The translations under genes were made by a program, and so were the position numbers. From Streptomyces sp. SJL17-4 (GTDB lineage: Bacteria; Actinomycetota; Actinomycetes; Streptomycetales; Streptomycetaceae), in the NCBI RefSeq assembly GCF_036826855.1, contig NZ_CP104578.1, positions 4,685,501 to 4,749,500 of the forward strand: a stretch of DNA of 64,000 nt, written 5' to 3'. This document shows positions 1 to 8,544 of this stretch, piece after piece. The notes under the pieces were generated by a model. The model did not search any database and was not told the origin of the DNA. It was given only the letters and a program-made list of their open reading frames with translations. How positions within the stretch are numbered: position 1 is the first letter of the stretch; each line of letters opens with the position of its first letter.

Positions 1-410
1 GTGGAGATCACCGCGGCCGTCTGCTTGGCCGAGGCGATGGACTTCTCCGGCGGCTTGACCTTCTTGAACTTGGCGTACGCCAGAAGCCCGAGCAGGCCCG
101 CGAGCAGCACGTTCGCCGCGAAGGAGAGCAGGAAGCACCAGACGAGGTTCCAGCCCCCGTTGCCGTTGTGCCCGCCGGTCCAGGTGTTGATGCCGTACGC
201 GAGCGCGAAGCTCAGCATCGGCAGCGAGAACAGCAGTACGACCGCGGCCGTGATGCCGGCGGCGCTTCCGATCACACCGCGCTTGACGTCCTGCCTGATC
301 TCCGCCTTGGCCAGGGCGAGCTCGTCGTGCACCAGTGCGGACATCTCGGCGGTCGCCGAGGCGACCAGCTGGCCGAGACTGCGCTCGGTTCCGTCGTACG
401 GGTCGCTCAT
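1..410 (-). CDS. Phage-holin-family (DUF1469-type) membrane protein, C-terminus cut off by the window edge
   Basis: The reading frame begins at ATG 410-408 and runs off the left edge, so about 136 residues are visible. The N-terminal third is a polar amphipathic helix (SDPYDGTERSLGQL...), followed by two hydrophobic segments of about 20 residues each and a lysine-rich tail. This is the layout of the actinobacterial putative holin superfamily III / DUF1469 proteins. These are small two-helix membrane proteins of unproven function and are not evidence of a prophage. A GGGAG sequence lies just before the start. It follows nhaA on the same strand at a gap of 57 nt, so co-transcription is likely. 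Confidence 0.8.
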   Translation of the reverse strand, partial: MSDPYDGTERSLGQLVASATAEMSALVHDELALAKAEIRQDVKRGVIGSAAGITAAVVLLFSLPMLSFALAYGINTWTGGHNGNGGWNLVWCFLLSFAANVLLAGLLGLLAYAKFKKVKPPEKSIASAKQTAAVIS

Positions 411-422
411 CACTGCTCCCTC

Positions 423-461
423 TTCTCTTCTGCGGTCCGAGTTCTCTTCTACGCGGTCCGA
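423..461. repeat. Imperfect tandem duplication after the nhaA stop
   Basis: Two units of about 19-20 bp follow each other. Both start TTCTCTTCT and end CGGTCCGA (423-440 and 442-461). They lie in the 57-nt gap between the nhaA stop and the holin-family start. No hairpin is obvious. One of several short duplications in this window that sit directly after stop codons. Confidence 0.6.
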
Positions 462-467
462 CTCAGA

Positions 468-1868
468 TCATGCCGGACGGTCGGCCTCGTCGCGCGGTGC
501 CCCCGCCAGTTGGGCGCGCTCTCGGTGTTCCGCGGCCTTCTTCTCGTGGATCTCGGCCATCCGCAGGTGGTACGCCGGATTGTCCTGCTCGTAGATGTCG
601 GGGATGCCGTCCTGGTCGTCGTCGCGCTCCTCGTCGGAGACCAGGGCCTGGTACCTGCGGACCCGCAGTTTCAGCAGGACGGAGGCGAGGACGGCCGCGA
701 TGAGCGAGCCGACGAGGACCGCGGCCTTCACCTCGTCGGTGAGGGCCTCGTCCCCGGCGAAGGCGAGCTCGCCGATGAGCAGCGAGACGGTGAAGCCGAT
801 GCCGGCGAGGGTGGCGACGGCGAAGACGTCCGGCCAGGTCAGGTCGGGGTTGAGCTCCGCACGGGTGAAGCGGGCGGCGAGCCAGGTGCCGCCGAAGATG
901 CCGACCGCCTTGCCGACGACCAGGCCGAGGACGACACCGAGGGTGACGGGCTGGGTGAAGACGTCGTGGATCGCGCCGCCCGAGATGCTCACGCCGGCCG
1001 AGAAGAGCGCGAACAGCGGGACGGCGAGGCCGGCCGAGAACGGGCGGACGAGATGCTCGATGTGCTCGCCGGGGGAGTGCTTCTCGCCCTCCCGGGTGGT
1101 GCAGCGGAGCATCAGGCCCATGGCGACACCGGCGATGGTGGCGTGGACGCCGCTGTTGTACATCAGGCCCCAGATGACCAGGGCCAGCGGGACGTACACG
1201 TACCAGCCGCGGACCTCCTTGCGGATCAGCAGCCAGAAGAGGAGGAGTCCGGCGAAGGCGCCGCCGAGCGCGGCGAAGTTCAGGTCGCTGGTGAAGAAGA
1301 TCGCGATGATCAGGATCGCGAAGAGGTCGTCGACGACGGCGAGGGTGAGCAGGAAGGCGCGCAGCGCGGAGGGCAGCGAGGTGCCGATCACGGCGAGGAC
1401 GGCGAGTGCGAAGGCGATGTCGGTCGCGGTGGGGACGGCCCAGCCGTCCATCGAGCCGTTGCCGAGGGTGTTGACCAGGGCGTAGACGAGGGCGGGCGCG
1501 GCCATGCCGCAGAGGGCGGCGATGACGGGGAGCGCGGCGGCCTTGGGGTCGCGCAGCTCGCCCGCGACGAGTTCGCGCTTGAGCTCGATGCCGGCGACGA
1601 AGAAGAAGACCGCGAGGAGGCCGTCGGCCGCCCAGTGCTGGATCGAGAGGTCGAGGCCGAGGGCCGCGGGGCCTATGTGGAAGTCGCTGACGGACTCGTA
1701 GCTGCTGCTCAGGGTGTTGGCCCAGATGAGGGCGGTGACCGCGGCGACGAGGAGCAGGACACCGCCGACGGTCTCGGCGCGCAGGGCGTCGGCGAGGTAC
1801 TGGCGCTCGGGCAGGGGGAGCCGGCCGAGGAACTTGCGGTCGGTGGGTGTGGGTGCGGGCGCGGGCAC
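468..1868 (-). CDS. nhaA: Na+/H+ antiporter NhaA
   Basis: 466-residue inner-membrane antiporter exchanging external protons for internal Na+. The sequence has about 12 hydrophobic segments, the early 'GGVLLLVAAVTALIWAN' helix and the 'TLAVVDDLFAI' motif whose paired aspartates bind Na+/H+ in the family. The C-terminus has a hydrophilic extension ending DEADRPA. The GTG at 1868 is chosen as start because a GGAGG lies 8 nt upstream; an ATG 12 codons further upstream (1904) lacks a ribosome site. It belongs to a minus-strand run with acsA and the SulP/carbonic-anhydrase gene, consistent with pH and anion homeostasis. Function is secure from the family; the exact start is inferred. Confidence 0.93.
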   Translation of the reverse strand: MPAPAPTPTDRKFLGRLPLPERQYLADALRAETVGGVLLLVAAVTALIWANTLSSSYESVSDFHIGPAALGLDLSIQHWAADGLLAVFFFVAGIELKRELVAGELRDPKAAALPVIAALCGMAAPALVYALVNTLGNGSMDGWAVPTATDIAFALAVLAVIGTSLPSALRAFLLTLAVVDDLFAILIIAIFFTSDLNFAALGGAFAGLLLFWLLIRKEVRGWYVYVPLALVIWGLMYNSGVHATIAGVAMGLMLRCTTREGEKHSPGEHIEHLVRPFSAGLAVPLFALFSAGVSISGGAIHDVFTQPVTLGVVLGLVVGKAVGIFGGTWLAARFTRAELNPDLTWPDVFAVATLAGIGFTVSLLIGELAFAGDEALTDEVKAAVLVGSLIAAVLASVLLKLRVRRYQALVSDEERDDDQDGIPDIYEQDNPAYHLRMAEIHEKKAAEHRERAQLAGAPRDEADRPA

Positions 1869-1942
1869 GGGGGAGACCTCCGGTCGGTGGGCAGGACTGA
1901 GCACATGCCGACCAGACTTCCCGGCGCACCTAGGTCTTCTTG

Positions 1943-1959
1943 TCGCGTCGTTGACGCGA
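1943..1959. promoter_or_regulatory. 7-bp inverted repeat upstream of nhaA
   Basis: TCGCGTC-gtt-GACGCGA is a perfect inverted repeat 75-91 nt upstream of the nhaA start, next to an AT-richer stretch (1961-1975) where a promoter could lie. It may be a dimeric-regulator operator; no regulator can be named from the sequence. Confidence 0.35.
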
Positions 1960-2058
1960 TCCTTACTTTACCTAACGAGCCTGGGTTGTGTCCGGCGAGA
2001 TTCACTTTAGGGAGTTTCGACGCTTTCGTCCCCCTGGGGTGAGGGGTCCGGGTACGGG

Positions 2059-2093
2059 GAACGCCCGCCCCCGGTGGCTCGGGGCGGGCGTTC
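2059..2093. terminator. Hairpin terminator downstream of acsA
   Basis: Perfect 13-bp stem: GAACGCCCGCCCC (2059-2071) pairs with GGGGCGGGCGTTC (2081-2093), 9-nt loop, no clear U-tract. It lies 55 nt after the acsA stop on the minus strand and before nhaA. Two copies of GTGTCGTACGG lie between it and the stop (2094-2104 and 2130-2140). Confidence 0.6.
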
Positions 2094-2147
2094 GTGTCGT
2101 ACGGCCCGGGCCCCTGGGGCCAGGCGTCCGTGTCGTACGGGCCGGGC

Positions 2148-4103
2148 TCAGTCCTCGCTGGAGGCGGCCGGGAGCTGGGTCTGGATCAGCGACATGACCG
2201 AGGAGTCGGTCAGCGTCGTGACGTCGCCCAGCTCACGGTTCTCCGCCACGTCGCGCAGCAGACGGCGCATGATCTTGCCCGAGCGGGTCTTCGGCAGCTC
2301 CGCCACCGGCAGGACCCGCTTCGGCTTGGCGATCGGGCCGAGGGTCGCGCCGACGTGGTTGCGGAGCTCGGCGACCAGGTTCTCGTCCTGGCTGGCCGTA
2401 CCGCGCAGGATGACGAAGGCGACGATCGACTGACCGGTCGTCTCGTCGGCGGCGCCGACGACGGCCGCCTCGGCGACGGCCGGGTGCGAGACGAGGGCCG
2501 ACTCGACCTCGGTGGTCGAGATGTTGTGACCGGAGACCAGCATGACGTCGTCGACCCGGCCGAGCAGCCAGATGTCGCCGTCCTCGTCCTTCTTGGCCCC
2601 GTCACCGGCGAAGTACTTGCCCTCGAAGCGGGACCAGTACGTGTCGATGTAGCGCTGGTCGTCGCCCCAGATGGTGCGGAGCATCGACGGCCACGGCTCG
2701 GTGAGGACCAGGTAGCCGCCGCCACCGTTCGGCACCTCGTTGGCCTCGTCGTCGACGACGGTCGCGGAGATGCCCGGCAGCGGGCGCTGGGCGGAGCCCG
2801 GCTTGGTCTCGGTGACGCCCGGCAGCGGCGAGATCATCATCGCGCCGGTCTCGGTCTGCCACCAGGTGTCCACGATCGGGGTCTTGTTCGCGCCGATGTG
2901 CTCGCGGTACCAGACCCAGGCCTCGGGGTTGATCGGCTCGCCGACCGAGCCCAGGACCCGGAGGCTGGACAGGTCGAACTTGGCGGGGATGTCGTCGCCC
3001 CACTTCATGAACGTGCGGATCGCGGTGGGCGCCGTGTAGAGGATCGTGACGCCGTACTTCTGCACGATCTCCCAGAACCGCCCCTGGTGCGGGGTGTCCG
3101 GGGTGCCCTCGTACATGACCTGCGTCGCGCCGTTGGCCAGCGGGCCGTAGACGATGTACGAGTGTCCGGTGACCCAGCCGATGTCGGCGGTGCACCAGTA
3201 GACGTCGGTCTCCGGCTTGAGGTCGAAGACGGCGTGGTGGGTGTACGCGGCCTGGGTGAGGTAGCCGCCGGAGGTGTGCAGGATGCCCTTCGGCTTCCCC
3301 GTGGTGCCGGAGGTGTAGAGGATGAAGAGCGGGTGCTCCGCCTCGAAGGCCTCCGGGGTGTGCTCGGCGGACTGGCGGGCGACGATGTCGTCCCACCACA
3401 CGTCGCGGCCCTCGGTGAAGGCCGTCTCCTGGCCCGTACGGCGGACCACGAGGACGTGCTCGACCTGCGGGCACTTGGCGACGGCCTCGTCGATGGCCGG
3501 CTTGAGGGCGCTCGGCTTGCCACGGCGGTAGCCGCCGTCGGCGGTGACGACCAGCTTGGCGTCGGCGTCCTGGATGCGGGAGGCCACGGCGTCGGCCGAG
3601 AAGCCGCCGAAGACCACCGAGTGGGCGGCGCCGACCCGGGCGCAGGCCAGCATCGTGATGGCCGCCTCGGGGATCATCGGCAGGTAGACGGCGACGCGGT
3701 CGCCCTTGCGGACACCCAGCTCGGTCAGGGCGTTGGCCGCCTTGGAGACCTCGTCCTTGAGCTCGGCGTAGGTGATCGAGCGGCTGTCACCCGGCTCGCC
3801 CTCGAAGTGGATGGCGACCCGGTCGCCGTGGCCGGCCTCGACGTGCCGGTCGACGCAGTTGTACGCCACGTTCAGCTCGCCGTCCGCGAACCACTTGGCG
3901 AACGGCGGGTTCGACCAGTCGAGGGTCTCGGTCGGCTCGGTGGCCCAGGTCAGGCGCTTGGCCTGCTCGGCCCAGAAGCCCAGCCTGTCCGCCTTGGCCT
4001 GCTCGTACGCCTCCGCCGTCACGTTGGCGTGCGCGGCCAGCTCGGCGGGCGGCGAAAATCGACGCTCTTCCCGAAGCAGATTGGCCAGGCTTTCGTTGCT
4101 CAC
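2148..4103 (-). CDS. acsA: Acetyl-CoA synthetase (AMP-forming)
   Basis: 651 residues, the normal family length (E. coli Acs 652). It activates acetate with ATP to acetyl-AMP and then acetyl-CoA in the cytoplasm. The N-terminal ACAS segment is followed by the adenylate-forming core motif YTSGTTGKPKG near residue 261. The C-terminal PKTRSGKIMRR near residue 605 holds the catalytic lysine that is acetylated by GNAT/Pat enzymes in this family. Start GTG 4103 is preceded by GGGAG at 5 nt; the frame stays open upstream to 4265 but with no ribosome site and no family similarity. A GntR-like palindrome lies about 95 nt upstream (4196-4211). Confidence 0.96.
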   Translation of the reverse strand: MSNESLANLLREERRFSPPAELAAHANVTAEAYEQAKADRLGFWAEQAKRLTWATEPTETLDWSNPPFAKWFADGELNVAYNCVDRHVEAGHGDRVAIHFEGEPGDSRSITYAELKDEVSKAANALTELGVRKGDRVAVYLPMIPEAAITMLACARVGAAHSVVFGGFSADAVASRIQDADAKLVVTADGGYRRGKPSALKPAIDEAVAKCPQVEHVLVVRRTGQETAFTEGRDVWWDDIVARQSAEHTPEAFEAEHPLFILYTSGTTGKPKGILHTSGGYLTQAAYTHHAVFDLKPETDVYWCTADIGWVTGHSYIVYGPLANGATQVMYEGTPDTPHQGRFWEIVQKYGVTILYTAPTAIRTFMKWGDDIPAKFDLSSLRVLGSVGEPINPEAWVWYREHIGANKTPIVDTWWQTETGAMMISPLPGVTETKPGSAQRPLPGISATVVDDEANEVPNGGGGYLVLTEPWPSMLRTIWGDDQRYIDTYWSRFEGKYFAGDGAKKDEDGDIWLLGRVDDVMLVSGHNISTTEVESALVSHPAVAEAAVVGAADETTGQSIVAFVILRGTASQDENLVAELRNHVGATLGPIAKPKRVLPVAELPKTRSGKIMRRLLRDVAENRELGDVTTLTDSSVMSLIQTQLPAASSED

Positions 4104-4195
4104 GACATCTCCCTTTCCCAGGGCGTCCTCTGTGCGTATGTGTCCCGCGTCATAGCTCATCAGTCGGAGGCCCGGGTGACAAGAGCCTCCAGGCA

Positions 4196-4211
4196 ATTGG
4201 TTTAGACCTGT
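4196..4211. promoter_or_regulatory. Putative GntR/DasR-like (dre-like) operator upstream of acsA
   Basis: ATTGGTTTAGACCTGT compared by eye with the palindromic DasR-site consensus AGTGGTCTAGACCACT gives 12 of 16 matches; the core TGGTTTAGACC differs from TGGTCTAGACC at one base. It sits 93-108 nt upstream of the acsA GTG, a sensible operator position. The consensus is recalled from the literature and binding is inferred. Confidence 0.4.
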
Positions 4212-4230
4212 GAGTCGTATGGCGAGCGGG

Positions 4231-4263
4231 GGCCCCTTCTCCCGAGCGGTGGGAGAAGGGGCC
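4231..4263. terminator. Hairpin terminator of the SulP-carbonic anhydrase gene
   Basis: GGCCCCTTCTCCC (4231-4243) pairs perfectly with GGGAGAAGGGGCC (4251-4263) around a 7-nt loop. It is 58 nt past the stop of the SulP/carbonic-anhydrase gene and upstream of the acsA regulatory region, separating two transcription units on the same strand. Confidence 0.75.
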
Positions 4264-4320
4264 ACACAGTCTCACGGCCCGGGGGACCGGAAGGTTCAGG
4301 ACGCGCTGCCCCGCTTCCGG

Positions 4321-6675
4321 TCAGGACGCTCTTGCCGCTTCCAGGGTCTCCGTCGGCATGACCTGGGTGAAGACGTCGTCGTACGAGTGCACCTCGTCCG
4401 TCCCGGAGAGGAGGTACGCCTGCGCCTCGCCCACATGGAAGTACACGCCGTGCAGCGAGAGCGTGCCCTCGGCGAGCCGCCGCGCCACCGACTCGTACGC
4501 CCGCAGGTGGTCCAGCTGCTGGACCACATTGGTCAGACAGAGCTGCTCGACCGCGTCCGCCGGAAGCCGCCCGGAGATCCGGGCCCAGGCGTGTCTCCGG
4601 CTCGCCATCCGCTCCAGGCTGGGCCGGCCGTGGCGCAGCCAGCGGCGGAGCGGGGTCGGCGGGTCGTCCGGGCCGGCGTTGAGCAGGGCCTGCATCGCGC
4701 CGCAGCCCGAGTGGCCGCAGACGGTGATCGACTCGACCCGCAGCACCTCCACCGCGTACTCGATCGCCGCCGCCACCGAGTCGTCACCGCTCTCCTCGCC
4801 GGGCAGCGGGACGAGGTTCCCGACGTTCCGCACGGTGAACAGGTCGCCGGGGCCGCTCGACGTGATCATGCTGGTGACGAGGCGGGAGTCGGCGCAGGTC
4901 AGGAAGAGCTGTGAGGGGGTCTGGCCCTCCCGGGCGAGCCGCGCGAGCTCGTCCCGGACCAGCGGGGCCGTGTTCCGCTGGAACTTTCCGATGCCGCTGG
5001 CCAGCTTCAGGCCCATCGTACGAGGGGTCTGCACGGCCTCGTCGGGCCGCGCGGCCGGCTGCTCGCCGCACTGGTGGTTGTGCCACGGGGTCCAGGGCCT
5101 GCAGCAGGTGTGCGCGGCGGCGGCCGAGGGGGCGGCCTCGGCGATCTTCGCGCCGGAGGGGCCGGTCGTCTCGACCGTCCCGCCGTGGGCGAGGTGCCCC
5201 GCGGTCCAGTCGCTCAGCGTCTCGTACGCGGCATGGTCCATGAAGGACCCGTCGAGCTCGACCACCACGTCGGAGCCGTGCGGCAGTTGGTGCAGGGCAC
5301 GGCTCAGCCGGGGCACGGCGAGGAAGGTCAGCTGGCCCCGGACGTGCAGCAGCTGGCGCCCGTCCCGCTCCTCGCGGGTGATCCGGGTGCGGGCGAGCCG
5401 GTGCAGGGAGACCGCGATGGCCACGGCGATGCCGAGCGCGACACCCTCCAGGATGCCGATGAGGACGACGCCGGACAGCGTCACCGCGTAGACGACGACC
5501 TCGCGGTGCCGGGTGACGGTACGGATGTGGGTGATGCTGACCATCTGGATGCCGACCACCATGACCAGGGCGGCGAGCGCGGGCAGCGGGATCAGGTCGA
5601 GCAGGGGCACGAGCAGCAGGGCCGCGAGCACGATCCACAGGCCGTGCAGCATCGTGGAGGCTCGGCTCACCGCGCCCGCCGAGACGTTGGCGACGCTGCG
5701 GACCGCGACGCCGGCGACCGGCAGGCCGCCGAGCGCCCCGGAGACCATGTTGGCCGCGCCCTGACCGGCGAGTTCGCGATCGAGGGCGGAGCGCGGGATG
5801 CCCCGGCCGCCGTCCGGGCGGGCGGCGACCAGTTTGTCGACCGCGACGGCGGACAGCAGCGACTGCACGCTGGTGACCAGGGTGATCGTCAGTACCCCGG
5901 CCGAGATGCCGAGCACCGGGCCCTCGGGCAGACCGGGCAGGGCGTGACTGCTCCAGGAGGGGAGGTCGACGTGCGGGACGGCGAGCCCGGCGAACGCCGC
6001 CACCGCCGTCGCCCCGATCACCGCGACGAGCGCGGCCGGGGCCTTGCGTACGAGCTTCCCGGCCCGGCCGGGCAGCCGGGGCCAGCACAGCAGCACCGCC
6101 ACGGTGAGGGCGCTGATGCCGAGCGCCGCCGGGTGGATGTCCGCCAACTGGGCGGGCAGGCCGAGGACGTTGTCGACGGCGGAGCTCTGCGGTGTGCCGC
6201 CGAGCACGATGTGGAGCTGGGCGAGCGCGATGGTGACGCCGATGCCGGCGAGCATGCCGTGCACGATCGCGGGCGAGACGGCGAGCGCCGAGCGGGCCAC
6301 CCGGAGGGCGGAGAGCCCGAGTTGGACGAGCCCGGCGAGCACGGTGATGGCGCAGGTGGTGCGCCAGCCGTACATCTGGATGAGCTCGGCGGTGACCACG
6401 GTGAGGCCGGCGGCGGGGCCGCTCACCTGGAGCGGGGAGCCGCCGAACCGGCCGGCGACCAGACCGCCGACGGCGGCGGCGACCAGGCCGGACTGGAGCG
6501 GGGCTCCGGTGGCGAGCGCGATGCCGAGCGAGAGCGGCAACGCGATGAGGAAGACGGCGATGGACGCCGACAGATCGGCGCCGGCGATGCGGAAGCGGCG
6601 CGGCGGCCCCGGCGGGCTGTGGGGCCGCTGGACGCGGGGCCGGTTGGTTGTGCGGGCAGGGGTGCAGAGGGTCAT
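4321..6675 (-). CDS. SulP-family anion transporter fused to a beta-carbonic anhydrase
   Basis: 784 residues with three parts. Residues about 25-430 are a SulP permease with 10-12 membrane helices. Residues about 438-505 are a STAS domain (starts near 'RQLLHVRGQLTFLAV'). Residues about 545-784 are a beta-class carbonic anhydrase with CADSR (near 594; zinc Cys plus the Asp-Arg pair) and HSGCGA (near 652; zinc His and Cys). All zinc ligands are present, so the enzyme half should be active. The fusion suggests bicarbonate uptake coupled to CO2/bicarbonate interconversion at the membrane. ATG 6675 has GGAGG 8 nt upstream; the frame continues upstream without a ribosome site. Such fusions are known in actinobacteria and other bacteria; the transported ion is inferred. 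Confidence 0.92.
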   Translation of the reverse strand: MTLCTPARTTNRPRVQRPHSPPGPPRRFRIAGADLSASIAVFLIALPLSLGIALATGAPLQSGLVAAAVGGLVAGRFGGSPLQVSGPAAGLTVVTAELIQMYGWRTTCAITVLAGLVQLGLSALRVARSALAVSPAIVHGMLAGIGVTIALAQLHIVLGGTPQSSAVDNVLGLPAQLADIHPAALGISALTVAVLLCWPRLPGRAGKLVRKAPAALVAVIGATAVAAFAGLAVPHVDLPSWSSHALPGLPEGPVLGISAGVLTITLVTSVQSLLSAVAVDKLVAARPDGGRGIPRSALDRELAGQGAANMVSGALGGLPVAGVAVRSVANVSAGAVSRASTMLHGLWIVLAALLLVPLLDLIPLPALAALVMVVGIQMVSITHIRTVTRHREVVVYAVTLSGVVLIGILEGVALGIAVAIAVSLHRLARTRITREERDGRQLLHVRGQLTFLAVPRLSRALHQLPHGSDVVVELDGSFMDHAAYETLSDWTAGHLAHGGTVETTGPSGAKIAEAAPSAAAAHTCCRPWTPWHNHQCGEQPAARPDEAVQTPRTMGLKLASGIGKFQRNTAPLVRDELARLAREGQTPSQLFLTCADSRLVTSMITSSGPGDLFTVRNVGNLVPLPGEESGDDSVAAAIEYAVEVLRVESITVCGHSGCGAMQALLNAGPDDPPTPLRRWLRHGRPSLERMASRRHAWARISGRLPADAVEQLCLTNVVQQLDHLRAYESVARRLAEGTLSLHGVYFHVGEAQAYLLSGTDEVHSYDDVFTQVMPTETLEAARAS

Positions 6676-6988
6676 TCCCGTCTCCTCCGGGGCGGCGCGG
6701 TCGCGGTTCGTGCGGGACGAACGTGGGGGCTCGCGGCCGTGGGTCACGGCGTGCAGCGGCGGGATGCGTTGCGGCGGCAAGGCGGGGTCCCCGCCAGGAC
6801 GAGGATCAACGCTCGGTAAATGGATCGTAATGGAGAGTAAAGTCTCCGGCATTATTTTCGGGGCAAACAGGGCAATGATTCACCGGTTCCGGTGAAGGGT
6901 GAGCGGATTGCCGCTTGTCGTTTCATCTCTCCGGCTGTCGCGGTGCGACGTTGACGCCGCTCGTACGGAACCGAGGAGAGGTGCGCGG
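6676..6988. other. Divergent intergenic region between SulP-CA and the NodB-like lipoprotein
   Basis: 313 nt without a gene, with an AT-rich core (about 6815-6880) unlike the flanks. It holds GGAGA-gtaaag-TCTCC at 6832-6847 and the palindrome at 6879-6896. Promoters for both divergent genes must lie here; I cannot assign -35/-10 boxes with confidence. Confidence 0.6.
6879..6896. promoter_or_regulatory. 18-bp palindrome, candidate operator
   Basis: TTCACCGG-tt-CCGGTGAA is a perfect inverted repeat in the AT-rich core of the divergent promoter region, 93 nt before the lipoprotein start and 204 nt before the transporter start. Size and symmetry suit a homodimeric regulator; no regulator gene is adjacent. 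Confidence 0.45.
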
Positions 6989-8320
6989 ATGACAGCCGCC
7001 GGGAGAAGGACCACTGCCCAGAGGAAGGCGCTCGCCGCCGGTGCCCTCGCCGTCGCCCTGATCGGCGGCCTCGCCGGCTGCTCGGGCTCCGACGGCGCCG
7101 CCACGAAGGGCGCGCCGGGCGGTGCGGGCGCCAAGAAGGGACCGGCCGCCGCCCCGCCGAACGCGGTCCGCCTGATCGGCGACGGCTCCACCGCCTTCAC
7201 CGGCGCCCAGCCCCGCCAGCCCGTCTGGCAGCGCCTCAAGCCGGGCGAGACCCCGCCGCAGTTCGTCGTCTTCTCGTGGGACGGAGCCGGCGAGGACAGC
7301 CAGAAGCTCTTCTCCCACTTCCGCAAGGTCGGCAAGAAGTACGACGCCACCATGACGTACTTCCTCAGCGGCGTGTACCTGCTGCCCGAGGAGAAGCGAA
7401 AGCTCTACGAGCCGCCGCGGCACAGCGCCGGGCGCTCCGACATCGGCTTCAACGACACCGAGGGCATCCGTGCCACCGTCCGTGAACTGCGCGGCGCGTG
7501 GCAGGAGGGCAACGAGATCGGCACCCACTTCAACGGGCACTTCTGCGGGGCCGACGGCGGCGTCGGCACCTGGTCCGTCGAGGAGTGGAAGAGCGAGATC
7601 AGGCAGGCGAAGTCCTTCGTCAAGAACTGGAAGACCAACTCGGGGCTGCGCGCCGAGCAGCCGCTGCCCTTCGACTACGACAAGGAGCTCGTCGGCGCCC
7701 GCACCCCCTGCCTCGAAGGCCGGAAGAACTTCGTCCGGGCGGCCGCCGAGCTGGGCTTCCGGTACGACACCAGCGGCGTCAACGACCACATCTGGCCCAA
7801 GAAGGACCTGGGCCTGTGGGACCTGTCGCTCCAGCTCGTGCCGGTCCCGGGCCGGGCCTTCCAGACGCTGTCCATGGACTACAACTTCATGGTCAACCAG
7901 TCGCCGGGCACGACCCAGGGCGACCCGTCCCGGCGCGAGTACTGGGGCGACCAGATGAGGGACGGCCTGGTGCAGGCCTTCGAGCGCTCCTACAACGGCA
8001 ACCGCGCGCCGCTCGTCATCGGCAACCACTTCGAGTCCTGGAACGGTGGCGTGTACATGCGGGCCATCGAGGAGACCATCGCCACGGTCTGCGTCCAGAA
8101 GGACGTCAAGTGCGTGTCCTTCCGGCAGCTCGCCGACTGGCTCGACGCCCAGGACCCGGACGTCATCGCCAAGATGCGCACCCTGAAGGTCGGCGAGGCC
8201 CCGCCGGCCGGCTGGAAGGCCTTCCTCACCCCCCAGCCGGCGGCCCCGGCCGGAGCGCCCGCGGCAGGCGTCCCGGCCCCTGCGGCCGGCCGCCCCGGCG
8301 ACGGACGTCAAACGGGCTGA
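6989..8320 (+). CDS. Secreted lipoprotein with polysaccharide-deacetylase (NodB-like) fold
   Basis: 443 residues. The N-terminus is a lipoprotein signal: RRTTAQRK, hydrophobic stretch, lipobox GLAGC with the lipidated cysteine at 31, then a Gly/Ala/Ser linker. The main domain starts near 'PQFVVFSWDGAGEDS' and has 'EIGTHFNGHFCG', matching the metal-binding Asp and H-x3-H of NodB-type deacetylases in a diverged form (SWDGAG instead of the usual TFDDG). A late 'VIGNHFESWNGG' resembles the catalytic-His region. The tail is Pro/Ala-rich. ATG 6989 follows GAGGAGAGG. Likely acts on a cell-envelope or extracellular glycan; substrate unknown, and activity is uncertain because of the motif divergence. 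Confidence 0.75.
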   Translation: MTAAGRRTTAQRKALAAGALAVALIGGLAGCSGSDGAATKGAPGGAGAKKGPAAAPPNAVRLIGDGSTAFTGAQPRQPVWQRLKPGETPPQFVVFSWDGAGEDSQKLFSHFRKVGKKYDATMTYFLSGVYLLPEEKRKLYEPPRHSAGRSDIGFNDTEGIRATVRELRGAWQEGNEIGTHFNGHFCGADGGVGTWSVEEWKSEIRQAKSFVKNWKTNSGLRAEQPLPFDYDKELVGARTPCLEGRKNFVRAAAELGFRYDTSGVNDHIWPKKDLGLWDLSLQLVPVPGRAFQTLSMDYNFMVNQSPGTTQGDPSRREYWGDQMRDGLVQAFERSYNGNRAPLVIGNHFESWNGGVYMRAIEETIATVCVQKDVKCVSFRQLADWLDAQDPDVIAKMRTLKVGEAPPAGWKAFLTPQPAAPAGAPAAGVPAPAAGRPGDGRQTG

Positions 8321-8336
8321 ACGACGCCGAGACTCT

Positions 8337-8443
8337 CGGACTCCGTCCGTCGTCGGCTGCCTGGTGTGGTCAGCCGAGCTGGGCGGTCATCGGCTCGCCG
8401 AGTACGAAGTCGGGGTCGACCTGGGCAGCCAGGTCGGCCCCGG
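8337..8443 (-). pseudogene. Duplicated 3' end of the adjacent CooC-like ATPase gene
   Basis: This 107-bp stretch repeats 8512-8618 with a single mismatch (8403 versus 8578). The matching copy is the last coding part and stop codon of the CooC-like gene plus about 33 bp beyond it. The one difference is synonymous (GTA for GTG, Val). The copies are 175 bp apart, separated by a GC-rich spacer with a T6 run (8451-8456). The fragment has no start and cannot be a functional gene on its own. Confidence 0.85.
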
Positions 8444-8544
8444 GCCCCTCTTTTTTGCTCCGCTCGCGCCGCTCGGCGCCGGGGCGCCTTGCGGGCTTCG
8501 TGGCGCTGCGCCGGACTCCGTCCGTCGTCGGCTGCCTGGTGTGG

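Noticed and set aside
1..410. Holin-like gene as sign of a prophage
   Set aside because: The family is a common chromosomal membrane protein in actinobacteria; there are no phage structural, integrase or lysis genes nearby.
1961..1980. Iron-box-like sequence (complement reads TTAGGTAAAGTAAGGAT) upstream of nhaA
   Set aside because: Only one half-site resembles the DmdR/DtxR palindrome; the other half does not match, and the target gene gives no support.
2094..4205. Long open frame (about 700 codons) antisense to acsA
   Set aside because: Mirrors the acsA codon phase with no motifs or ribosome site; an expected product of high third-position GC.
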